Assembly: GCA_002413325.1 (NCBI GenBank) | Contig: DHWT01000021.1 | Location: 1-13,606 of the forward strand | Reading direction: 5' to 3' | From: Chitinophagaceae bacterium UBA5175 | Lineage (GTDB): Bacteria; Bacteroidota; Bacteroidia; Chitinophagales; Chitinophagaceae | Length of the DNA stretch: 13,606 bases | The notes under the pieces: generated by a model | Told to the model about the DNA's origin: nothing | Seen by the model: only the letters and a program-made list of their open reading frames with translations | Databases searched by the model: none | Translations under genes and position numbers: made by a program | Shown here: piece after piece, positions 6,793 through 13,606 of the stretch | Layout: each line of letters opens with the position of its first letter | Numbering within the stretch: position 1 is the first letter of the stretch

Positions 6793-8034
6793 TTAGTTAT
6801 TACTGTAATAAAACAGGCTGCTGCTGTTTTTTTCATCAAAAATGGAAGCGCTCAGGTCCCGGATCTCCCCGGTGGTAACATTCATGTATTTGTCGAGTTC
6901 TGTATTCATAAAGGCCACATCTCCCATCAACTCGTACATGGCGAGGTTGGAGGCGCGGTTCATCAGGCTCATATCTTCAAATAAAATGGCGGATTCCGTT
7001 TTGTTTTTCACTTTCATCAGTTCTTTTTCGGAAATGGTCGCTGAGCTTAATTTGTCCAATTCCTCCCGGATTGCCTGGTCCGCTGTCAGCATGGGGGTTC
7101 CTTTGATCAGTTTGCCTTCAATCAGCAGCAGGCCCGGATCAGAGGATCCGAAATGATAACACTCAATATTGCTGAATAATTTCTTTTCTTTTACCAGGGT
7201 CTGAAATAAACGGGAGGAACCTCCTCCGCCGAGTAATTCACCGATCAGGTCCATCGCGTAATAGGATTTGTCTGTTCTGGAACCTACGTGAAAGGCTTTA
7301 TAGAGGGCATCGAGGGGCACGTCGGCCTTTACTTCCAGCACGCGGGCGGCATCCTGTTCCGGTTCCACGGGAAGTTGGCGGATATATTTTTTGCCCGCGG
7401 GAATATGGCCAAACCATTTTTCAGCGAGTGCGAGGGCTTTATCCGTGCGGATATTACCAGCCATCACGAGGATGGCATTGGCCGGACAGTAATGTTTAGA
7501 AAAGAAGGCTTTTACGTCGGCAAGTTTCGCATTTTCAATATGGGAAAGCTCCTGGCCGATCGTCATCCAGCGGTAGGGATGTTTTTTATAAGCGAGTTCG
7601 CGCAATTTAAAAGCAACATCCCCGTACGGGCGGTTGATATAATGTTCCTTGAATTCTTCACATACCACTTTTCGCTGCACATCCAGACTTTTTTCACTGA
7701 ATGCCAGGGAAAGCATGCGATCACTATCCAGCCAACAGGCCGTTTCAATATTTTCTGCAGGCAGCTGTATATAATAATTTGTAAGATCGTTGGTGGTGAA
7801 CGCATTATTTTCCCCTCCGGCCATCAGCAGGGGGCTCTCAAAATCTTTGATATTTACAGATCCGCCGAACATCAGGTGCTCAAACAAATGGGCGAAACCC
7901 GTTTTTCCCGGGTCTTCGTCGCGGGCACCTACGTCATAGAGTACGTTGAGCACGGCCATGGGGGTGGAATGATCTTCGTGTACGATGAACCGCAGCCCGT
8001 TGGAGAGGGTAAATTTTTTATAATCGATCTGCAT
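6793..8034 (-). CDS. M16 family zinc metallopeptidase, catalytic subunit
   Basis: 413 aa. The inverted zinc motif HLFEH is intact at residues 49-53 (H49 and H53 ligands, E52 the catalytic base). The distal Glu ligand is E126 or E127 in RKVVCEEFKEH. A Gly-rich loop ELLGGGGSSRLF marks the C-terminal half, where the Arg/Tyr substrate-binding pair is absent; the downstream paralogue supplies it. The two proteins therefore look like complementary halves of a heterodimeric peptide-degrading protease. No signal peptide or membrane segment is seen, so a cytoplasmic location is likely by sequence; some Bacteroidota M16 proteins are exported, but I see no evidence for that here. A candidate promoter with good spacing lies at 8057-8086. 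Confidence 0.94.
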   Translation of the reverse strand: MQIDYKKFTLSNGLRFIVHEDHSTPMAVLNVLYDVGARDEDPGKTGFAHLFEHLMFGGSVNIKDFESPLLMAGGENNAFTTNDLTNYYIQLPAENIETACWLDSDRMLSLAFSEKSLDVQRKVVCEEFKEHYINRPYGDVAFKLRELAYKKHPYRWMTIGQELSHIENAKLADVKAFFSKHYCPANAILVMAGNIRTDKALALAEKWFGHIPAGKKYIRQLPVEPEQDAARVLEVKADVPLDALYKAFHVGSRTDKSYYAMDLIGELLGGGGSSRLFQTLVKEKKLFSNIECYHFGSSDPGLLLIEGKLIKGTPMLTADQAIREELDKLSSATISEKELMKVKNKTESAILFEDMSLMNRASNLAMYELMGDVAFMNTELDKYMNVTTGEIRDLSASIFDEKNSSSLFYYSNN

Positions 8035-8056
8035 GGAATGATACTTTCATTTCTTT

Positions 8057-8086
8057 CAAAAGAAGTGCAAGGTAATAAGACTTCAA
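8057..8086 (-). promoter_or_regulatory. Candidate promoter for the M16 gene pair
   Basis: On the minus strand a TTG (8084-8086) is followed after exactly 19 nt by TTCTTTTG (8057-8064), one mismatch from the Bacteroidota -7 box TAnnTTTG. Expected transcription start is near 8051, giving a leader of about 17 nt before the ATG at 8034. This is the best-spaced promoter match I found. It suggests the M16 pair and the genes after it can be expressed separately from the aspartic protease upstream. Confidence 0.42.
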
Positions 8087-8104
8087 TAACCGGGATGAAA
8101 GAAT

Positions 8105-9340
8105 TCATAAGATGCTTTTCACTTTCAAACTCAGTTCCACCCGGCTGGTATCGGAGCGGCTGACCAGGACTTTCACCCGGTCACCCGTGTTTTGCAGCAT
8201 GGATTTATAAAGTTGTAGGTTTTGCGACAGATTATTATTTATTCCGAGCACGATATCATCTACCTTGAATCCTGCTTTTTCGGCCGGGGAATCTTTCATA
8301 ACATCACCTACCCGGATTTGGCCTTCAATCCAATAGAGTCCGAGCCCGGTGTAGGAATAGTCAAAGGGATCACGGAAGTGGGTATTGGGGGTTAAGTAGA
8401 AAATTCTCTTCTCATAATTTAAAATGATATTGAACCGGCGTAACACATCGTTCCCGATCAGTCCGGCCAGGTAGGGATACGAGGTAATATTGTATTCGTC
8501 ATCGAATATATAGGTTGGGATATTATGGAACCGGTATGGGCCGAGTTTAAATTCTTTCAGGGTGGTCACCTGCATATTTGCTTTTCCTCCCAGGCCCTGA
8601 GCCTGGGCGGGCAGCGGTTTTTTTTCGGGGTTCAGGATGGAACTGTCCCTTATAAAATCAGAATTCAGTAATAAGCAAAGGCCCGCACCCGTATCGAAAT
8701 AAAAGCGGGCGTCAACTACCCGGATATCCCGCAGCATTGCGCCCTGCACGGGAAGGTTTATCACCGCAGGTTTTAACATAAACCCGCCTTTTGGATACTT
8801 GATATTCCCTTTGGAATAAACATATATCTGGTTACTGTCGTAATCGATTTTTAGTATATACCGTGAATAGAAACTGTATCCGATGATACCATCAATGCGG
8901 TCTCCGTATACACTGCTTAAAATATCATAATCGCTTACGTGAAAATTAAGACTGTCTGTCCTCAGATTCCCCATGATCAGGGACAGGTTGTTTACGTATC
9001 TCAATTGCCTGATGCCTCCGACACCCATGATCATTTTATCAGTCAGCACCGGGGTTATTTTCATGCGTATACAGGTTGTGGAATCCAGCGATATGCCACC
9101 GCTGCCCGTATCCATGATGAAATTCAGCGTATCCGGATAACCGGCCAATTGGGCCCGGACCACCACCACACCGCCGGTGAAAGTGGTAAAGGGGACCTGC
9201 GTGAGAAGCTGCGCCCTGTTATTGATTTGTTTTTGAGCGCGGATGCCTCCAAAACTTACCAGCGCGAGAAAAAAGCCGCAGAGAATTTTATGCACAGCCG
9301 GGTGCAAACAAACCGGATATCTTAGTTTGGCCGCCTTCAT
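8105..9340 (-). CDS. Exported aspartic protease with two DTG motifs and a PDZ domain
   Basis: 411 aa. The hydrophobic stretch near residues 18-33 ending in RAQ (34-36) is a signal peptide. Two retropepsin-like lobes follow, each with a catalytic-type triad: FIMDTGSGG (D77) and FYFDTGAG (D216). Having both in one chain allows a pepsin-like bilobal active site without dimerisation. Residues about 332-411 form a PDZ domain (GQIRVGDVMKDSPAEKAGFKVDD), a fold that binds C-terminal peptides, as in HtrA and Ctp proteases. Substrate is unknown; periplasmic or outer-membrane proteins are likely by location. The ATG at 9340 gives a long n-region of about 17 residues. A GTG at codon 16 (9293-9295) would give a more usual signal peptide and may be the true start. 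The next gene starts 70 bp downstream on the same strand. Confidence 0.88.
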   Translation of the reverse strand: MKAAKLRYPVCLHPAVHKILCGFFLALVSFGGIRAQKQINNRAQLLTQVPFTTFTGGVVVVRAQLAGYPDTLNFIMDTGSGGISLDSTTCIRMKITPVLTDKMIMGVGGIRQLRYVNNLSLIMGNLRTDSLNFHVSDYDILSSVYGDRIDGIIGYSFYSRYILKIDYDSNQIYVYSKGNIKYPKGGFMLKPAVINLPVQGAMLRDIRVVDARFYFDTGAGLCLLLNSDFIRDSSILNPEKKPLPAQAQGLGGKANMQVTTLKEFKLGPYRFHNIPTYIFDDEYNITSYPYLAGLIGNDVLRRFNIILNYEKRIFYLTPNTHFRDPFDYSYTGLGLYWIEGQIRVGDVMKDSPAEKAGFKVDDIVLGINNNLSQNLQLYKSMLQNTGDRVKVLVSRSDTSRVELSLKVKSIL

Positions 9341-9365
9341 GGTTCAATAGCAGGTTGTTGGTTAA

Positions 9366-9391
9366 ATATGGATCGCAGAAATGATCCATAT
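9366..9391. promoter_or_regulatory. Inverted repeat, possible operator
   Basis: ATATGGATC (9366-9374) and GATCCATAT (9383-9391) are perfect 9-bp inverted arms around an 8-nt spacer, in the 154-bp gap between the divergent aspartic protease and mqnC genes. The repeat ends 25 bp before the protease ATG. The 17-bp centre-to-centre distance of the arms and lack of a T-run fit a dimeric regulator site better than a terminator. A hairpin in the protease 5' leader is the alternative. No regulator gene is adjacent. Confidence 0.4.
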
Positions 9392-9463
9392 AATTAAATC
9401 TACAAATTATTCGGCATCTTGCCCCGCCAGCCATATAATTACTGATTTGAAAAATTGCTGTCC

Positions 9464-9471
9464 TAAATTTG
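9464..9471 (+). promoter_or_regulatory. Candidate -7 box for mqnC
   Basis: TAAATTTG matches the Bacteroidota -7 consensus TAnnTTTG fully and would place the transcription start about 17 nt before the mqnC ATG at 9495. The upstream element is poor: TTTG at 9446-9449 is only 14 nt away and no TTG is at 19-20 nt. Confidence 0.42.
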
Positions 9472-9494
9472 TATAAACTGTAATATCTGAAAAG

Positions 9495-10619
9495 ATGAAC
9501 GTATCAAATCTCTATGCCAGGGCACTGCAGTTCGATTTTCTGACGGCAGCAGAAGGTGTTTTGCTTTTCAAAGAAGCGCCTCTGGCAGAACTCATGTTTA
9601 TTGCCGACCAGCTCCGGCAAAAGCAGGTAGGCCAGGGAACAGTTACCTGGCAGATCGACCGGAATGTGAACACCACCAATGTATGTATCGCAAATTGTAA
9701 ATTTTGTAATTTTTACCGGGTTCCCGGTCATCCGGATGCATATATAACCGATATAGATACCTATGTCCGGAAAATTGAAGAAACATTCCGCTGGGGCGGG
9801 GACCAGTTATTATTGCAGGGCGGTCATCATCCCGGTCTGGGACTGGGTTTTTATACGGGTCTATTCAGGGAACTCAAATCCCGTTATCCCCGGTTAAAAC
9901 TTCATACCCTGGGGCCTCCTGAGATTGCGCATATATGTAAACTTGAAAAAAAATCCCATGGGGAAGTCATACGTGCGTTGCGGGAAGCCGGTATGGATTC
10001 CCTTCCGGGTGCGGGTGCAGAGATCCTGGTTGATCGGGTCAGGCGGCTGGTGAGCAAGGGGAAATGCGGAGCACAGGAATGGCTGGATATTATGCGGGAA
10101 GCCCACCGGCAGCATATTACCACTTCGGCTACCATGATGTTCGGGCATGTGGAGTCTATTGAAGAAAGATTTGAACACCTGGTCCGGATCCGGGAAGTGC
10201 AGGCGATGAAACCTGCTGATGCAAACGGTTTCCTGGCATTTATTCCCTGGACCTTCCAGGATGCAGATACGCTGTTGGCCAGGATCCGGGGTGTTCATAA
10301 CCTGACCACACCGGAAGAATATATCCGGATGATCGCGATGAGCCGTATTATGCTTCCTAATATAAAAAATATACAGGCTTCCTGGCTTACCGTGGGTAAG
10401 GAAACAGCCCAGATCTGCCTGCACGCCGGTGCAAATGATTTCGGCAGCATTATGCTGGAAGAAAATGTTGTGAGTGCTGCCGGTGCCCCCCACCGTTTTA
10501 CCAGCAAAACCATTCAGGCCGCCATCCGGGAAGCCGGGTTTAAACCCCAGCTGAGAAACCAGCAATACGAATTCCGGGAACTGCCCGCTTTTATGGAAGA
10601 GCAGGTAATCGATTATTAA
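9495..10619 (+). CDS. mqnC: Cyclic dehypoxanthinyl futalosine synthase (MqnC), radical SAM
   Basis: 374 aa, full length for MqnC, which cyclises dehypoxanthine futalosine in the futalosine route to menaquinone. The radical-SAM iron-sulfur motif CxxxCxxC is C64, C68 and C71 (NVCIANCKFCNFYR). Other family segments are TWQIDRNVNTTN (51-62) before the cluster, LLLQGGHHPGLGLGFY after it, the LPGAGAEIL block, and the C-terminal EENVVSAAGAPHR and IREAGFKPQLR blocks. The related MqnE shares the fold, but the QGGHHP and C-terminal blocks favour MqnC. No other mqn gene is in the window, so the pathway genes are scattered, as is common in this phylum. It is divergent from the aspartic protease and has its own candidate -7 box. 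Confidence 0.93.
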   Translation: MNVSNLYARALQFDFLTAAEGVLLFKEAPLAELMFIADQLRQKQVGQGTVTWQIDRNVNTTNVCIANCKFCNFYRVPGHPDAYITDIDTYVRKIEETFRWGGDQLLLQGGHHPGLGLGFYTGLFRELKSRYPRLKLHTLGPPEIAHICKLEKKSHGEVIRALREAGMDSLPGAGAEILVDRVRRLVSKGKCGAQEWLDIMREAHRQHITTSATMMFGHVESIEERFEHLVRIREVQAMKPADANGFLAFIPWTFQDADTLLARIRGVHNLTTPEEYIRMIAMSRIMLPNIKNIQASWLTVGKETAQICLHAGANDFGSIMLEENVVSAAGAPHRFTSKTIQAAIREAGFKPQLRNQQYEFRELPAFMEEQVIDY

Positions 10620-10810
10620 ATGCTTGAAAATTAACGCCTGACGCTTTTCCTGTCAAAGCATGTCCGAACAATAAATCAAAGACCTTCCGTTTAGCCGAAA
10701 GAAATTAGCTAATGAATCGCATTAGGCTTTAAGCATCGTCCTAAGTGTTTTTTTTAGTCTTTTCACAAGTTAAAATCCCTATTTCTGCGTTAAAGGATTA
10801 ATCCTATACC
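10620..10810 (+). other. Spacer with alternative hairpins and T8 run
   Basis: This 191-bp gap between mqnC and the kinase has no ORF or tRNA. Four short segments can pair in alternative ways: TTAGC (10691-10695) with GCTAA (10708-10712); AGCTAATG (10707-10714) with CATTAGGCT (10720-10728, one bulged G); and TTAGG (10722-10726) with CCTAA (10740-10744). The last is followed after GTG by eight T residues (10748-10755). It can be read as a weak mqnC terminator or as an attenuator-like leader for the kinase. The stems are short and AT-rich, so chance remains a real explanation. Confidence 0.3.
10794..10805. promoter_or_regulatory. 12-bp palindrome before the kinase start
   Basis: AGGATTAATCCT is a perfect 12-bp palindrome ending 5 bp before the kinase ATG at 10811. 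It includes AAAGGA-like purines that could serve as a ribosome site, though at long spacing. A protein bound here would block translation start or early transcription, so an operator or autoregulatory site is possible; no direct evidence. Confidence 0.3.
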
Positions 10811-13606
10811 ATGCAGAGCCCATTCCGTAAGTTAGTACGCATTTCCACCATTCTATTTGCGACTGTTTTACTGTGTAATTATTTTGCCTATTACCTTGGT
10901 AATAAAAAATCCGCTGAAAATGAAGAACTTATCTCTGCAAGGTCCCTGGCCGGCCGGCAACAGACCCTGAGTCAGGTCATTGCCAAACAGGCGGCGCTTA
11001 TTACCGGGGGGCTGTATGGTGCGGCGGAAACCCAGCGGATCAGGGACAGCCTGGCCACGACCCTCGCTGTTTTTAAAATGCAGGAAGAACAGTTGCTGAA
11101 CCGGGTAGGACAATCCCGGTCACCCCTTCCGGCGCAGGTATTCAGGATACGTCTCCTCTTTTCCTATATCAATCCTTATTACAACAGTATTGATCAGATT
11201 GGTCAGAATATTTTACTGGAAGATTCGGTCCTGTTCCAGATCAATAAGCGCATGTACCTGCAAAAGCTGATGGAGAGCGAGGACAAATTTTTACCATTGA
11301 TGCGGGATATCACCCAGGCATTTACCGTTATCCTGAACAAAAAAAATGAAGAATCTTCAGCTATTGAGGTCGGGAAATTCATATCCCTTGTGCTGGCCAT
11401 TATCTGTCTGATCATACTGGTACTCGAGCCGGCATTTAAAAAAGGAGAAACGAATTTCAGGGACCTTCAAAAAGCACAGAATGAATTGCAGGTTGAAAAA
11501 AAGCACCTGGATTCCCTGCTCCAGTCCCAAACCAATTACCTGATCCGCATCGACCGGAAGGGAAATTTTTCGTATGCCAACCAGTCCTTCCTGAGGGCCT
11601 TTGGATACAGGGAAGAAGATGTGCTGAATAAACTGTTCCTCGGAACCATATTTCACAAGGACCTGGCCCGATGCCGGGAAGTGGCAAATGAATGCTGGAA
11701 CAACCCGGGTAAAATCGTTAAGCTGCTGATCCGGAAACCCTTTAAGGATTCAAATTCTTTTGTTTGGACGGATTGGGAATTCCTGGCCCTCAGTGATGAG
11801 AACGGCCAGGTGAGTGAAATACAGGGTATCGGGCTGAATGTAACCGATAAAGTGATGGCACAGGAAGTAAAAGAAGAAGCCATTCAGACGCTTTCTTACG
11901 CGATGACCTATGCACGTATGGGATCCTGGAAAGTGGATTTTGAAACGCGGGAGATCAAACTGGGTAATGAATTCCGGGAGTTGCTGATGATGGAAGAAAA
12001 TTTTTCTGAAAAATTATGGCTGGATGATTTCCTGGCTGAATTTGTAGTGCCGGAAGACTATCACAGGGCCCGGGATGAATTTGAGGAGATTTTCCTGAAC
12101 CGCAGTCACCTGGGTTTTGAAAGTTCCTTTTCTTTCCGCGTAATCACACGCCAGGGCTGGATGCGTTATTTATTCCTCAAGGGCAAAGTAGTGGATGGAA
12201 ACGGATGTTTTGGAATTGCCCAGGATATCACCGGGCAGAAAGAATCTGAAAACGCCCTGGTGAACAGCGAACAAAAATTCCGGCTGCTCGCAGAAAATTC
12301 CGAAGATATAATCAGCGTGCATGCCGCTGATGGCACCATCTGGTACCTCTCTCCCTCTTTAACACATGTACTGGGTTATGAAGTGGAAGAAGTGATCGGA
12401 ACAGCCATCCTGGATTATGTACATCCTGATGACCGGCATAAATTTTTCAAACAGGAACGGAGTCCGGACCTGCAGGACCAGGAATCGCTGATCATCCGTT
12501 ACCGGATCCGCAAAAAGGATAAATCTTTTTTATGGCTCGAAACCATCATCAAGCCCATTGTGGATCATAATGAAGTTATCAAACTCGTTTGTACTTCCCG
12601 GAATATCACCGGACAGCGCATCGCACAGGAGAAACTGAAAAAGAAGGATCAGTTGCTCTATGCCGTATCCCAGGCAACCCATTTATTACTGAGTAATACA
12701 GATCTGAACCAGGCCATCGCCTCGGGAATTGAAATCCTGGGAACCAAAACCCTGGTAGACCGGGTATATGTCTTCAAAAATAAATTCGAAGAAGAAACCG
12801 GCAACTGGTTTACGTCGATTATCCATGAATGGAATGCGGGCGGCCGCGAATCCCGGCTGGATAATCCCCGTATGGTTAACCTGAATTTCAAGACCATCGA
12901 ACCGATTGTAAGGCCCCTTCGGGAACAACGCCCTTTTGTAAGTTACCGTTGGAAAGAAACCGATGAATGGCTCCTGAATATTTTTGAACGCAACCCGGTA
13001 GAAGCCACTTTGTCGATACCGATTTTTGTAAATGATTTTTTCTGGGGGTTCGTCGGATTCGATGAATTCACCAAAGACAAAGAATGGACCGACGGGGAAT
13101 TTTCAATCCTGCAGTCCTTTGCGTCTTCTCTGGGTGCGGCCATCCAGCGAAAGAAAATTGAAGATGAACTGGTTCAGGCAAAAGTACTGGCAGAAACCGC
13201 AAACCGCACCAAGAGCGAGTTCCTGGCAAATATGAGTCATGAATTGCGTACGCCCATGAATGGCATCATCGGTTTTACGGACCTCGTGCTAACGACGGAA
13301 TTGCAGAAAACCCAGCGGGATTATCTGAAGAATGTAAAAAGGTCGGCCTATGGGTTGCTGGAAATCATCAACGATATTCTGGATTTCTCCCGGATCGAAG
13401 CGGGCAAACTCCTGATCGACCATACCTTATTCAAACTGGATGAACTCGTAGAAGAAACCATGGATATCCTCACGTTGAAGGCATTTGAGAAAAAACTGGA
13501 AATGCTTTACCGGGTGGATCATGATATTCCTTCCCAGCTGATGGGCGACCCCGTGCGTATCCGCCAGATCATTGTGAATTTACTGGGTAATGCCATCAAG
13601 TTTACC
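10811..13606 (+). CDS. Membrane sensor histidine kinase, PilJ-like sensor with PAS-PAS-PAS-GAF-HisKA (3' end cut)
   Basis: 932 codons are open to the window edge; the 3' end is missing. Layout: membrane helix 1 (about 9-30); periplasmic part 32-189 whose start, SLAGRQQTLSQVIAK (45-59), resembles the PilJ-type/NarX P-box helix; membrane helix 2 (190-205); coiled linker (211-240); PAS1 with PAC (235-347); PAS2 (357-480); PAS3 (486-605); GAF (615-780); and HisKA with NMSHELRTPMNG, phospho-acceptor H810. The last residues reach the ATPase N-box (NLLGNAIKFT, N923 and N927). It should sense a periplasmic signal and cytoplasmic cues and autophosphorylate. A C-terminal receiver (hybrid kinase) is likely for this HisKA type but unseen. 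No response regulator is visible. The frame is continuous from the ATG at 10811 with no frameshift. Confidence 0.93.
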   Translation, partial: MQSPFRKLVRISTILFATVLLCNYFAYYLGNKKSAENEELISARSLAGRQQTLSQVIAKQAALITGGLYGAAETQRIRDSLATTLAVFKMQEEQLLNRVGQSRSPLPAQVFRIRLLFSYINPYYNSIDQIGQNILLEDSVLFQINKRMYLQKLMESEDKFLPLMRDITQAFTVILNKKNEESSAIEVGKFISLVLAIICLIILVLEPAFKKGETNFRDLQKAQNELQVEKKHLDSLLQSQTNYLIRIDRKGNFSYANQSFLRAFGYREEDVLNKLFLGTIFHKDLARCREVANECWNNPGKIVKLLIRKPFKDSNSFVWTDWEFLALSDENGQVSEIQGIGLNVTDKVMAQEVKEEAIQTLSYAMTYARMGSWKVDFETREIKLGNEFRELLMMEENFSEKLWLDDFLAEFVVPEDYHRARDEFEEIFLNRSHLGFESSFSFRVITRQGWMRYLFLKGKVVDGNGCFGIAQDITGQKESENALVNSEQKFRLLAENSEDIISVHAADGTIWYLSPSLTHVLGYEVEEVIGTAILDYVHPDDRHKFFKQERSPDLQDQESLIIRYRIRKKDKSFLWLETIIKPIVDHNEVIKLVCTSRNITGQRIAQEKLKKKDQLLYAVSQATHLLLSNTDLNQAIASGIEILGTKTLVDRVYVFKNKFEEETGNWFTSIIHEWNAGGRESRLDNPRMVNLNFKTIEPIVRPLREQRPFVSYRWKETDEWLLNIFERNPVEATLSIPIFVNDFFWGFVGFDEFTKDKEWTDGEFSILQSFASSLGAAIQRKKIEDELVQAKVLAETANRTKSEFLANMSHELRTPMNGIIGFTDLVLTTELQKTQRDYLKNVKRSAYGLLEIINDILDFSRIEAGKLLIDHTLFKLDELVEETMDILTLKAFEKKLEMLYRVDHDIPSQLMGDPVRIRQIIVNLLGNAIKFT

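Noticed and set aside
7288..8163. A 291-codon open frame on the plus strand
   Set aside because: It lies antisense to the catalytic M16 gene, has no recognisable domain, and its residues are an artefact of that gene's codons. The minus-strand protein has clear motifs throughout.
9894..10565. A 223-codon open frame on the minus strand
   Set aside because: It is antisense to mqnC, with Cys/His/Pro-rich low-plausibility composition and no family resemblance; the sense gene is certain.
10620..10810. A tRNA or known riboswitch in the largest intergenic gap
   Set aside because: There is no acceptor/T-arm signature such as GTTCGANTC and no riboswitch core I recognise.

Overview
The window reads as core chromosomal sequence of a Bacteroidota bacterium. 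The family Chitinophagaceae is my guess, not shown. The evidence is the fused E1 alpha-beta oxo-acid dehydrogenase, the Bacteroidota-type YbeY active site (HGILH followed by KDK instead of DH), TAnnTTTG-type -7 promoter boxes with few clear Shine-Dalgarno sequences, moderate GC content, and futalosine-pathway menaquinone synthesis. There is no transposase, integrase, tRNA, rRNA, CRISPR array or phage gene cluster. Genes are intact except the last one, which the window edge cuts. No stretch over 300 bp lacks a gene.

Left part (1-3021): a perfect palindrome holding a consensus ParB-binding parS site (1-24) lies beyond the 3' end of ybeY (minus strand). Divergent from ybeY is feoA followed by nadD (plus). 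nadD converges on a small YjbR-family gene (minus) with 3 bp between them. A secreted M19 membrane-dipeptidase-like gene (plus) follows.

Middle (3078-9340): five minus-strand genes. In transcription order they are an exported two-lobed aspartic protease with a PDZ domain, an M16 metallopeptidase with intact HxxEH, an M16 paralogue that has lost its zinc ligands, a small four-helix PF04020 membrane protein, and a fused 2-oxo-acid dehydrogenase E1. The two M16 genes are 17 bp apart and probably form a heterodimer of one catalytic and one substrate-positioning subunit. A good candidate promoter lies just before the catalytic M16 gene.

Right part (9495-13606): mqnC (plus, menaquinone synthesis) is followed by a 191-bp spacer with several alternative hairpins and a 12-bp palindrome. 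Then comes a large membrane sensor histidine kinase: a PilJ/NarX-like periplasmic domain, three PAS domains, a GAF domain, HisKA, and the start of the ATPase domain.

I found no convincing new multi-gene system. The most useful second looks are the parS site, the possible attenuator-like leader and operator before the kinase, the inverted repeat between the aspartic protease and mqnC, and the PDZ aspartic protease itself.
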